A stretch of 14,735 nucleotides of DNA, taken from assembly GCA_002352705.1 (NCBI GenBank), contig DEIW01000047.1:1012-15746 (forward strand). The letters are read 5' to 3'. The position numbers and the translations under genes were made by a program. Position 1 is the first letter of the stretch, and each line of letters opens with the position of its first letter. The stretch comes from Bacteroidales bacterium UBA2764. Its GTDB lineage: Bacteria > Bacteroidota > Bacteroidia > Bacteroidales > Paludibacteraceae. The notes below the pieces were generated by a model that saw only the letters and a list, made by a program, of their open reading frames with translations, made no database searches and was not told where the DNA came from. Shown in pieces: positions 1 through 6,238 of the stretch.

Positions 1-81
1 TTCCTCGGTATCGGTAACAACCCGATGGTAGGTTGTACTGTCGCTTGCGCGGTCAATGTAGCTCTGGCGCTGAATAAATAA
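1..81 (+). CDS. C-terminal end of an unidentified protein (partial)
   Basis: A plus-strand reading frame is open from the window edge to a TAA at 79-81, giving 26 residues. They are rich in Gly, Ala, Val and Asn, with two Cys four residues apart (GCTVAC), and end in ALALNK. The following AT-rich gap supports a true gene end. I do not recognise the family and the start lies outside the window. It is 66 bp upstream of the barrel gene on the same strand, with no terminator between them, so the two could share a transcript. Confidence 0.6.
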   Translation, partial: FLGIGNNPMVGCTVACAVNVALALNK

Positions 82-112
82 TCGACATATCGTAGTATCG
101 ACATATCGATAA
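81..112. repeat. 16-bp spaced direct repeat upstream of the barrel gene
   Basis: The 12-mer ATCGACATATCG occurs at 81-92 and again at 97-108, a 16-bp period. The second copy runs into the palindrome TATCGATA (104-111). It lies between the stop of the preceding gene and the start at 148, where no Bacteroidetes -7 box is visible. It could be an operator or a remnant duplication; the repeat is seen, a function is not. Confidence 0.5.
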
Positions 113-147
113 TATAATCAATAAAACCAATTTAATTTAACAACAAA

Positions 148-627
148 ATGAAAAAATATCTTTTTGTAGCTGTCTTGGCTGTTGCTAGTCTTGCAGCTTA
201 TGCTCAGCCCCGTGCCATCGGTGCTAACCTCGGTTATGGTATCGGTTTCAGTTATCAGCATGGTTTTGGTGAGTCCAACATGTTGGATGTAGCAGCCGAG
301 GTTCCTTTCTTCAACGGTATCGGCGGTAAGGTTACTTACGATTGGATTGACCCGTTCAATGCTCCAGTACCCTGGAATGAGAAGGGTGAGTGGCACTGGT
401 ATATGGGTGTCGGTGGTGCCGGAGGTATCTATGGTTTCAAAGATGTAGCATGGTATGCAGGTGTAGCCGGTCATATCGGTATCGAGTATGATTTCTGGTT
501 CCCGTTCCAACTCTCTTTGGACTGGCGTCCGACCATCGGTGTAAGCAACTACGGCCGTGACAAAGTCGGTTTCGGTGTTGAGGGATTGTACAGTGGCATC
601 AGCCTGGGTATTCGTTACAAATTCTAA
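148..627 (+). CDS. Small outer-membrane beta-barrel protein
   Basis: This 159-residue protein has a Sec signal peptide (residues 1-19, MKKYLFVAVLAVASLAAYA) with likely cleavage before Gln20. The mature part is about 140 residues of alternating polar/aromatic strands with many Gly and Tyr/Trp/Phe, for example YGIGFSYQHGFG, WHWYMGVGG and LSLDWRPTIGVS. It ends in ISLGIRYKF; a C-terminal Phe is the classic signal for outer-membrane barrel insertion. Size suggests an eight-strand barrel of the OmpA/OmpW-like or OmpX-like type, with no periplasmic domain. The ATG has an A-rich leader and no Shine-Dalgarno site. A terminator at 663-700 separates it from the large unit downstream. The specific role is unknown. 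Confidence 0.85.
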   Translation: MKKYLFVAVLAVASLAAYAQPRAIGANLGYGIGFSYQHGFGESNMLDVAAEVPFFNGIGGKVTYDWIDPFNAPVPWNEKGEWHWYMGVGGAGGIYGFKDVAWYAGVAGHIGIEYDFWFPFQLSLDWRPTIGVSNYGRDKVGFGVEGLYSGISLGIRYKF

Positions 628-647
628 TTTTACGTAACGACTATACG

Positions 648-662
648 GAACATTTAATGTTC
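648..662 (+). other. Small inverted repeat after the barrel gene
   Basis: GAACAT (648-653) and ATGTTC (657-662) form a 6-bp stem with a 3-nt loop directly before the main terminator stem. It may stabilise the 3' end of the barrel mRNA. A second weak stem, CGTTAC (613-618) with GTAACG (634-639), spans the stop codon. Confidence 0.4.
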
Positions 663-700
663 TAAAAACGCACATATCTTAGGGTATGTGTGTTTTTTTT
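663..700 (+). terminator. Rho-independent terminator of the barrel gene
   Basis: ACGCACATA (668-676) pairs with TATGTGTGT (685-693) in a 9-bp stem with one G-T pair and an 8-nt loop. It is flanked by an A-run (663-667) and followed by a T-run (694-700). It separates the barrel gene from the operon promoter at 731. Confidence 0.85.
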
Positions 701-730
701 GACACTTTTTGTCCTAAAAATAAGAAAATA

Positions 731-762
731 TTTGTATATGTGAATAATTTGTTATATCTTTG
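731..762 (+). promoter_or_regulatory. Bacteroidetes-type promoter of the eleven-gene unit
   Basis: A -33 element TTTG (731-734) is followed after exactly 20 bp by a -7 element TATCTTTG (755-762), matching the Bacteroidetes primary sigma consensus TTTG / TAnnTTTG. Transcription would start near 769, giving a leader of about 43 nt before the ATG at 812. No comparable TAnnTTTG box was seen in the intergenic gaps from 1829 to 10230. Confidence 0.85.
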
Positions 763-774
763 CGCCGAATACCA

Positions 775-792
775 TAATTATACGCGTAATTA
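775..792. promoter_or_regulatory. Inverted repeat at the predicted transcript start
   Basis: TAATTA (775-780) and TAATTA (787-792) flank TACGCG, forming a dyad a few bases after the predicted start site. The position suits an operator or a 5' mRNA hairpin. Function is inferred only from position. Confidence 0.35.
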
Positions 793-811
793 CTAATAAA
801 ATATAAATACT

Positions 812-1828
812 ATGAGTGAATACAAAAAGAAAGGCGGCGAGGTGCTGCACTGCCCCAAATGTGGTGAGATAGTTCCCGAATCCGCATCCGTATGCCCTGT
901 TTGCGGTTTTGAGTTCGGCGAAATCAGCGCCAACAGCAGTTCTTTGGCTTTGGCTACGATTCTGGCTCAATTGGAATACGACGAGGACAAATGTCAGGCG
1001 ATAGAAACCTTCCCTATTCCCAATTCAAAAGTGGACCTGCTGGAGTTTGTTACCGCGCTCAAGCCCCGTATCAAGAATATAGATAATCCTCTCGCTGAAG
1101 CCTATATGGTAAAATATCAGGAGGTTATCGAGAAAATCAAAGTCTCCTTCCCCCAAGACAAGCAACTCAAGCCTTTTGCCGATGAGTTCGATGCCTTGTA
1201 CGCTTCCATCGAAGCAAAAAAGAAGAAACAAGGTCGTCAGAACTGGTTCAGCGAACATTCGAAACTGATTATCACATCCCTGGTGATTGTGATTGCGCTG
1301 ATTGTATGCGGCGGTGTCCTGATAGCATTCCGCGACACGGCTGCCAACAAAGCCGAACTGTGTATTCAGGCGGTAAACAAATCGGTCAACAAAGATAACC
1401 TGAAACAGGCCCGTAATTTCATTGAAGGCTACAAGAACGACAAGGATGAGATTATGGAGAGTTATGTAACGCTGCTGAGCAAATATTTCGACGAAGGAAT
1501 GTGGGAAGATGCCAAATCACTGGTTGAGTTCTACGGTCAAGGGCAGTACACCGGTGACCTGAACCGAGGTTTGTACAACTACCTGCTGGCTACCGGAGAG
1601 TATGACAAAGCCGAAGAATACATCAACGTAGAGGCTAAACCTACGGACAAAGAGTATTACGATTACATAGAAGAGTGCGTGAATATGATGTGCCAAGCCG
1701 GTATGCTCGCTCCGGCAGAGCAGTTCGTCGCAAAGAAAGCTCTTCATTTCGCCTCCAACCGGTCGGGATACTATACGAAAGACCGCGTGCAGGAACGTCT
1801 GGAGAAAATCATAGCAGCCTATAAATAA
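812..1828 (+). CDS. Zinc-ribbon, single-pass membrane protein with periplasmic helical repeats
   Basis: First gene of the unit, 338 residues. Residues 14-31 form a zinc ribbon with Cys14, Cys17, Cys28 and Cys31 (CPKCG ... CPVCG). Residues 45-140 are helical and hold the segment TFPIPNSKVDLLEF (66-79), which I recall from other Bacteroidetes zinc-ribbon proteins. Residues 152-173 are one strongly hydrophobic membrane helix. Residues 174-338 are charged and helical with TPR-like pairs (for example YLLATGEYDKAEEY), probably an alpha-solenoid. A Lys/Arg-rich stretch before the helix (135-142) predicts an inside N-terminus, so the ribbon is cytoplasmic and the solenoid periplasmic. The gene ends 28 bp before the SPFH gene. 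I infer a trans-membrane adaptor; the binding partner is unknown. Confidence 0.8.
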   Translation: MSEYKKKGGEVLHCPKCGEIVPESASVCPVCGFEFGEISANSSSLALATILAQLEYDEDKCQAIETFPIPNSKVDLLEFVTALKPRIKNIDNPLAEAYMVKYQEVIEKIKVSFPQDKQLKPFADEFDALYASIEAKKKKQGRQNWFSEHSKLIITSLVIVIALIVCGGVLIAFRDTAANKAELCIQAVNKSVNKDNLKQARNFIEGYKNDKDEIMESYVTLLSKYFDEGMWEDAKSLVEFYGQGQYTGDLNRGLYNYLLATGEYDKAEEYINVEAKPTDKEYYDYIEECVNMMCQAGMLAPAEQFVAKKALHFASNRSGYYTKDRVQERLEKIIAAYK

Positions 1829-1856
1829 GAGTTGATAACTGTAAAACAATAATACT

Positions 1857-3458
1857 ATGGGACTTTTTGGATTTGGAAAGAAAGACGGTGGTATAATGGA
1901 TACCATCAATGCCGATCGCATGGGTGACAACCTGATCTGGCAATGGCGTCCGGCAGGACAGGAATTACAAGACTCCGCAAGAGCCAACTCAATCCGTTTA
2001 GGCAGCAGTCTGTTGGTGAACGAGGGGCAAGCGGCGATTTTTGTCTACACCAACGGAGGCGGCAAACAAGACGTTATTCTCGGTCCGTACAACGATACCA
2101 TCAAGACGGAGAACTTTCCTATTTTAGCAGGTATCATAGGAGCCGCATACGATGGAGGAACCCCCTTTCAGGCGCGCATCTATTTCGTATCGCTGGAAGG
2201 CGGTCTGCAGATGGATTTCAACACCGCTGCTAAAGACGGCTTCTTCACCATACAGCCCTCTCAGAGCAATTTCTCGATGTACAATCTGAAGGTAGCTGTG
2301 AAGGGGTCGCTGATGTTCTCCTGCGCTCCGACAGATATGCAGTTGGACTACCTGTACCAGACTGCCCAACAAAACGGAAACACACTCGCTTATGAAGATT
2401 TCCGTGAGAAGACATTAAAGGATGCCGTGTTGAAACTATACCGTCAGTTTAAAGGTCAGGACACGCCGTTGCAGGTGCTGAAAGACAAACTGGCAGACAC
2501 GATGACTAATGAGATTATCGACCGTTTTGCAAATATCCCGGAGGGTATTTTCATACTGCACCTGAACAAGTTAATCAAGCAGTTCTCGCAATATATCTAC
2601 CAGCAGATATACCCGTTGCTGCGCGACTCGATGGGTATCTGGCCTACCCGGTTGAACATCACCAATATCACTTTCGACGAATCCGAGGAGGATTTCCAGA
2701 TGCTCAAGCGAGTTACTACAGGTCAGGCATTCAATATCTCCATGCAGAACGAGGAGAACCTGCTGAACCAGTTGGCAACCGACGCCGCGGTTCGCAACGG
2801 CATGGTTGTCCGTCAAGCCAATATCCAGATGGATCATCAGGAAGACATGCTCGACCGCATGCGCCAAGAGGCACAGTTTGCCCAGCACACACAAACCGAA
2901 GCAACGGCTCACCGTACCAATCTGTCGTCCGAGCAGGCTTATCTCGGCGCCCATACCGTCAATGTACAAGGTGCCGTTATGCAGACAGGAATGGAGAGCA
3001 TGGGTAACATGGGTAACATGGACTTCGGCTCCGGCGGCGGCATGAATCCGGCAGGGATGATGATGGGTATGGGTATGGCCTCCGGAATGGCTGGTCAGAT
3101 GGGGCAGATGATGGGTAACATGGGCAATGCGTTCAACAACCAGGTGACGCAAGCCAATGCTCCTACACCTCCCCCTATGCCGGGGCAGACACCACCGGCA
3201 CCGCCTGCGCCGCCACAAGCCGCAGCCTACTTTGTGCTGATTAATAACCAACAGGCTGGTCCTTGCGATATGAACGCACTGCGCCAGATGGCAGGCGCTG
3301 GTCAGTTGAACGCCCAGACGATGGTGTGGACACAAGGTATGCCGCAGTGGGCGGCAGCTGGAACGGTTCCGGCACTGGCGTTGCTTTTCCAAGCCCCCCC
3401 CACTCCTCCCACGCCTCCTACTCCGGGCAGCGTACCTCCGCCTCCTCCCGGCATGTAA
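1857..3458 (+). CDS. SPFH-domain (YdjI/virion-core-like) protein with C-terminal GYF_2 domain
   Basis: 533 residues, cytoplasmic, with no signal peptide or membrane helix. The N-terminus (MGLFGFGKKDG) and residues 25-300 match the bacterial SPFH subfamily annotated 'virion core protein' or YdjI-like: NLIWQW near 25, VNEGQAAIFVY at 54-64, and a long helical segment from 200. Residues 300-370 are Gln/Glu-rich and probably coiled. Residues 375-425 are a Met/Gly linker with repeated MGN units. Residues 457-511 are a GYF_2 domain (AYFVLINNQQAGPC ... VWTQGMPQW), with GPC where GPF or GPY is usual. Proline-rich stretches at 436-453 and 513-532 flank it. SPFH proteins form oligomeric scaffolds at membranes. 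The proline runs are plausible ligands for the GYF_2 domains here and in the next two genes. Despite the 'virion' family name nothing phage-like is nearby. Confidence 0.85.
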   Translation: MGLFGFGKKDGGIMDTINADRMGDNLIWQWRPAGQELQDSARANSIRLGSSLLVNEGQAAIFVYTNGGGKQDVILGPYNDTIKTENFPILAGIIGAAYDGGTPFQARIYFVSLEGGLQMDFNTAAKDGFFTIQPSQSNFSMYNLKVAVKGSLMFSCAPTDMQLDYLYQTAQQNGNTLAYEDFREKTLKDAVLKLYRQFKGQDTPLQVLKDKLADTMTNEIIDRFANIPEGIFILHLNKLIKQFSQYIYQQIYPLLRDSMGIWPTRLNITNITFDESEEDFQMLKRVTTGQAFNISMQNEENLLNQLATDAAVRNGMVVRQANIQMDHQEDMLDRMRQEAQFAQHTQTEATAHRTNLSSEQAYLGAHTVNVQGAVMQTGMESMGNMGNMDFGSGGGMNPAGMMMGMGMASGMAGQMGQMMGNMGNAFNNQVTQANAPTPPPMPGQTPPAPPAPPQAAAYFVLINNQQAGPCDMNALRQMAGAGQLNAQTMVWTQGMPQWAAAGTVPALALLFQAPPTPPTPPTPGSVPPPPPGM

Positions 3459-3478
3459 TTAACCTGTTAATCATTTAA
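3459..3478 (+). repeat. Three TTAA motifs at 8-nt period in the leader of the first small GYF_2 gene
   Basis: TTAA occurs at 3459, 3467 and 3475 in the gap between the SPFH stop and the start at 3488. The same period appears at 4187-4210 before the membrane-protein gene. AT-rich leaders are normal in this phylum, so this may be chance. Confidence 0.3.
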
Positions 3479-3487
3479 TGTTGAATT

Positions 3488-3862
3488 ATGAATCCACAAG
3501 AATTTGATGCATTAATAAATGCGGGCACGGGTTTCTACACCCAGAACCAAATGGTTGACTCCGGGGTCAACAACCAGATGAGCCGGCAAGCACTGCAGAA
3601 CGTACAGATGATGCAGACTCCGGTTGCTATGGGTAGCATTCCCCAGGTTCCGGGGTCTCCTGATTTTGACAGGATGACACAACAGGCGTTGCCGATGTTC
3701 TACGTAATCCTAAACAACGAGCAAAAAGGACCTCTCACTCTGGACCAGCTCAAGGGACTCGCCATCGCAGATGTTATTGATGAGGATACGCAGGTATGGC
3801 AACAAGGGACTCCTGAATGGATGGCGCTGAAAGCCTGTCTCGCCAATCTGAAGAACCAATAA
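3488..3862 (+). CDS. Small GYF_2-domain protein (first)
   Basis: 124 residues, no signal peptide. Residues 1-60 are Gln/Asn/Met-rich and probably disordered, with short proline spots (IPQVPGSP). Residues 70-121 are a GYF_2 domain: FYVILNNEQKGPL, DQL, then TQVWQQGTPEW. GYF_2 domains resemble eukaryotic GYF domains, which bind proline-rich peptides. The start at 3488 is 29 bp after the SPFH stop. The fold match to the SPFH C-terminal domain is clear, with the GPL variant in place of GPF. I infer an adaptor that binds proline-rich tails such as that of the upstream SPFH protein. Confidence 0.8.
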   Translation: MNPQEFDALINAGTGFYTQNQMVDSGVNNQMSRQALQNVQMMQTPVAMGSIPQVPGSPDFDRMTQQALPMFYVILNNEQKGPLTLDQLKGLAIADVIDEDTQVWQQGTPEWMALKACLANLKNQ

Positions 3863-3875
3863 AATCCGGCATACT

Positions 3876-4184
3876 ATGAGTGATTCAGAAATGTTTGACA
3901 AAGTGGTAGAGTTCGGCATGGGCATGGCAGTCATGCAACAGGTTCCCCAAATGATGAACACTGTTAATGCAGCAGCCGGTCAGCCGGTGCCTCCTCCTAT
4001 CCCAAAGGCCACCGCTTATTTTCTTGCCATTGACGGCAAGCAGTACGGTCCTTTTACCGTAGAGCAGTTGCGCCCGTTTGTCCCCACCGGACAGATTACC
4101 GGTCAGACGCTTGTCTGGTGTCAAGGCATGAGTACATGGGAACCTGCGTCTTCCCGGGCAGATATCGCGCCGATATTCGGCTGA
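3876..4184 (+). CDS. Small GYF_2-domain protein (second)
   Basis: 102 residues, no signal peptide. Residues 1-35 are a Met/Val-rich helix (DKVVEFGMGMAVMQQVPQMM) resembling the Met-rich linker of the SPFH protein. PVPPPIPK (38-44) is a proline-rich hinge. Residues 47-101 are a GYF_2 domain with the most canonical core of the three: AYFLAIDGKQYGPF, then TLVWCQGMSTWEPA. The start is 13 bp after the preceding stop. Layout (Met-rich helix, proline hinge, GYF_2) mirrors the SPFH C-terminus, suggesting it arose by duplication of that tail. Likely an adaptor in the same cytoplasmic complex. Confidence 0.8.
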   Translation: MSDSEMFDKVVEFGMGMAVMQQVPQMMNTVNAAAGQPVPPPIPKATAYFLAIDGKQYGPFTVEQLRPFVPTGQITGQTLVWCQGMSTWEPASSRADIAPIFG

Positions 4185-4186
4185 CG

Positions 4187-4210
4187 CGTTAAACCGTTAA
4201 AGTGTTAAAA
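4187..4210 (+). repeat. Three tandem 8-mers in the leader of the membrane-protein gene
   Basis: CGTTAAAC (4187-4194), CGTTAAAG (4195-4202) and TGTTAAAA (4203-4210) are contiguous near-copies filling most of the gap before the ATG at 4212. The repeat is plain in the sequence; any role in translation or regulator binding is inference. Confidence 0.5.
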
Positions 4211-4211
4211 T

Positions 4212-4550
4212 ATGAAAATCAATCCGTTTTTAACCATTATCTCGTTTCTATTGGCTGTATTGGTGTCCTATGCGCTTTACTCCTATTGCCAATCGGAGGA
4301 ACTGAGATGGATGATTACGCTACTTGGTGGCGTGAGTATTTTCCTGACATGGGCAGGCACATTGGCTGTCTCACTGCCGGAAAAAGGACGTAACGTTAAT
4401 TTTAAAGTTTTAGGTGGAGTATGTGCGGTCCTCATGACTGCGTTGCAAATCTTCTTTACCTTTTCAGCAACAACACTGCAGACTTATCTCTTGATAACGG
4501 GTGTTATACTGATTATATGGTTGGTGATTGCCTATTCCATTGCCAAATAA
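4212..4550 (+). CDS. Small four-helix integral membrane protein
   Basis: 112 residues, hydrophobic throughout. Four membrane helices are visible at about 4-24, 33-55, 65-88 and 90-110. A charged loop (PEKGRNVNFK, 56-65) follows the second helix and is probably cytoplasmic. It has no catalytic motif and I do not recognise the family. It sits at the switch from cytoplasmic genes to exported genes. I infer a small inner-membrane component of the same system. The ATG is 27 bp after the preceding stop and directly follows the tandem 8-mers. A start ten bases upstream at 4202 is in another frame and gives no sensible protein. Confidence 0.7.
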   Translation: MKINPFLTIISFLLAVLVSYALYSYCQSEELRWMITLLGGVSIFLTWAGTLAVSLPEKGRNVNFKVLGGVCAVLMTALQIFFTFSATTLQTYLLITGVILIIWLVIAYSIAK

Positions 4551-4580
4551 TTATTTATTAACTTAAAATATCTACACATT

Positions 4581-5261
4581 ATGAAAAAATTGATGATGGT
4601 AGCTATGGCCTTAATCGTAGCATGCAGTGCAAGTTTCGCAGAGAAATCCGAGTTGCAAGAACTGAACAAACAGCGTAAAGAGTTACGTAAGTTGGACAAG
4701 AAGCAGTTGAACGAACGCAGCAGCAAAGCCGCTCGCAAAGAGGCAAAGAAACTGAAAAAGGCCGGTTGGATTGTAAGTCCGGGTACCTTACCTTTGGAGA
4801 AACAATTGGACCGTTCGTACCTGATGGAGATGGAATTCGATGAGAACCTGTATCCGAAGTACATCATGGCAAACGCTCAGTCTATCGGCGAGAACTATGA
4901 TGCTGCTAAGACCTCGGCATTGAGTTTGGCTATCACCAATCTGGCAGGTCAAATCCAGACAGAGGTAACCTCCCTTATCGAGAATACCGTAGCCAACAAG
5001 CAGTTAGAGGCGAACGAGGCAGCTTCTATCGTAGAGACCGTTCAATCGAGCAAGAACCTGATTTCCCAGTCTATCGGCCGCACCATCACCGTTGTTGAGT
5101 GCTATCGTGAGGTTAAGAAAGGCGGGAACAAGGAAGTTCTGGTACGTATCGCCTACAACGGAGACATGGCTAAAGCAGCTGTTAAGAAAGCCGTTCGTGA
5201 CGAACTGGAGAAGAAAGGCGAGAAGCTCCACGAGCAACTGGACAAAGTTCTGGGTCTCTAA
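4581..5261 (+). CDS. Exported LPP20-like protein (first of a pair)
   Basis: 226 residues. The signal peptide is residues 1-20, with likely cleavage after SFA20. IVAC15 also fits a loose lipobox, so a lipoprotein is possible. Residues 22-62 are Lys/Glu-rich and helical. Residues 92-205 look like the LPP20/FlgT-type fold: YIMANAQSIGENYDAAKTSA leading into a long amphipathic helix (LAITNLAGQIQTEVTSLIE), then strands SIGRTITVVECYREV and KEVLVRIAY. The next gene's product has the same order of elements. The family is found in envelope-associated proteins of several Gram-negatives; no reaction is known. The export signal makes it periplasmic or outer-membrane. The identification rests on pattern, not alignment. 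Confidence 0.7.
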   Translation: MKKLMMVAMALIVACSASFAEKSELQELNKQRKELRKLDKKQLNERSSKAARKEAKKLKKAGWIVSPGTLPLEKQLDRSYLMEMEFDENLYPKYIMANAQSIGENYDAAKTSALSLAITNLAGQIQTEVTSLIENTVANKQLEANEAASIVETVQSSKNLISQSIGRTITVVECYREVKKGGNKEVLVRIAYNGDMAKAAVKKAVRDELEKKGEKLHEQLDKVLGL

Positions 5262-5279
5262 TCTGATACTAAAACGCTC

Positions 5280-6206
5280 ATGAAACGCATAGTAACTTTT
5301 ATATCGGCACTGCTGCTCGTAGGAGCGGCAGTTGCCGGTGAAAAGGTGATTCAATCCTCCGCCAAGCATATGCCCAAATGGGTAGGAGGAATGGAGAACG
5401 GCTTTTTCATCGTCTCCGCGCAGGCTGAATCTCTGGAAGATGCCCAGCAGAAAGCGATGACGCAGTTACGCGAACAAATCATTTCTGCAGTAGCCACCCG
5501 TGTCCACTCAGCAACGTCCATCACAATGCATGAACTGAGTACAAACGGCGATATTGTATCGCTGAAGGAGATGAAGAGTCAGTTGAGCGTAGAGGCTGCA
5601 GACATCCCCTATCTGGCAGATATATCCCCTTCTCATGCCGCTGATTTCTATTGGGCAAAAGTCAGAAAGGAGGACAAATCGACATACCATGTCTATCACG
5701 TCAAATATCCGTTCCCTAACTCCAAGTTACGCCAGTTGGTGGACGAATATGACCAGCGTCAGAAACTGATTAATGACACCTTACAAGGATTTGCCGCAAC
5801 CAATTTTTCGGAGTTCGACGATCTGGACGAGATGATACAGCGATATAATCAGTTCAAACAGTTTACGAGCGGTCTCCGCGAGAGCGACTCGCGTCATAAC
5901 ATATGCAATACCATCCGTCAGTCGTATGACCAGATGTTAGCTCATAACCTGCGCGTAGAGACCATTTCATCCAACCGCGAGAACACTCGCGTAGCCATTT
6001 TCTATGGCCCTAAGCAACTCACCTGTGCATTAGTGCCAAAGGTAAAAAGCAATTGTCTGACAGCCATAGAAATAAAAAATGCTATCAGTTCTTCTGTTAT
6101 CCGTTATGATTTCACCACCGGGTGCTATGAAGACGAGCAGAACTGGCTTGATATCACCTATACCATATTAGGTAAGAAATACACCACACGGAGCTATATT
6201 AAATAA
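5280..6206 (+). CDS. Exported LPP20-like protein (second of a pair)
   Basis: 308 residues with signal peptide 1-19 (AVA19 then Gly20). Residues 30-78 carry the LPP20 pattern MPKWVGG, GFFIVSAQAESLEDAQQKAM, LREQIISAVATRVHS. Strands FYWAKVRKE and YHVYHVKYPFP (122-146) complete the domain, followed by a charged helix (150-225). Residues 226-308 form a separate beta-rich C-terminal domain not present in the preceding protein. It is 18 bp downstream of its probable paralogue, so both are likely made together and may pair. I infer a periplasmic or outer-membrane structural role. No catalytic residues are evident. Confidence 0.7.
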   Translation: MKRIVTFISALLLVGAAVAGEKVIQSSAKHMPKWVGGMENGFFIVSAQAESLEDAQQKAMTQLREQIISAVATRVHSATSITMHELSTNGDIVSLKEMKSQLSVEAADIPYLADISPSHAADFYWAKVRKEDKSTYHVYHVKYPFPNSKLRQLVDEYDQRQKLINDTLQGFAATNFSEFDDLDEMIQRYNQFKQFTSGLRESDSRHNICNTIRQSYDQMLAHNLRVETISSNRENTRVAIFYGPKQLTCALVPKVKSNCLTAIEIKNAISSSVIRYDFTTGCYEDEQNWLDITYTILGKKYTTRSYIK

Positions 6207-6238
6207 TATCCATTAAAAATACAAATTAAAACTATACG

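Noticed and set aside
118..675. A 185-residue minus-strand frame opposite the barrel gene
   Set aside because: It overlaps the terminator and fully covers a gene with a clear signal peptide and C-terminal Phe; no independent evidence.
2571..3392. A 273-residue minus-strand frame opposite the SPFH gene
   Set aside because: It is His/Cys/Arg-rich low-sense protein, opposite a well-supported gene, with no promoter or family; a frame shadow of the GC-skewed Met/Gly and proline regions.
1857..3458. Prophage interpretation from the 'virion core' name of the SPFH subfamily
   Set aside because: No capsid, tail, integrase, terminase or att-like repeat is present; the name is a legacy label for a cellular family.
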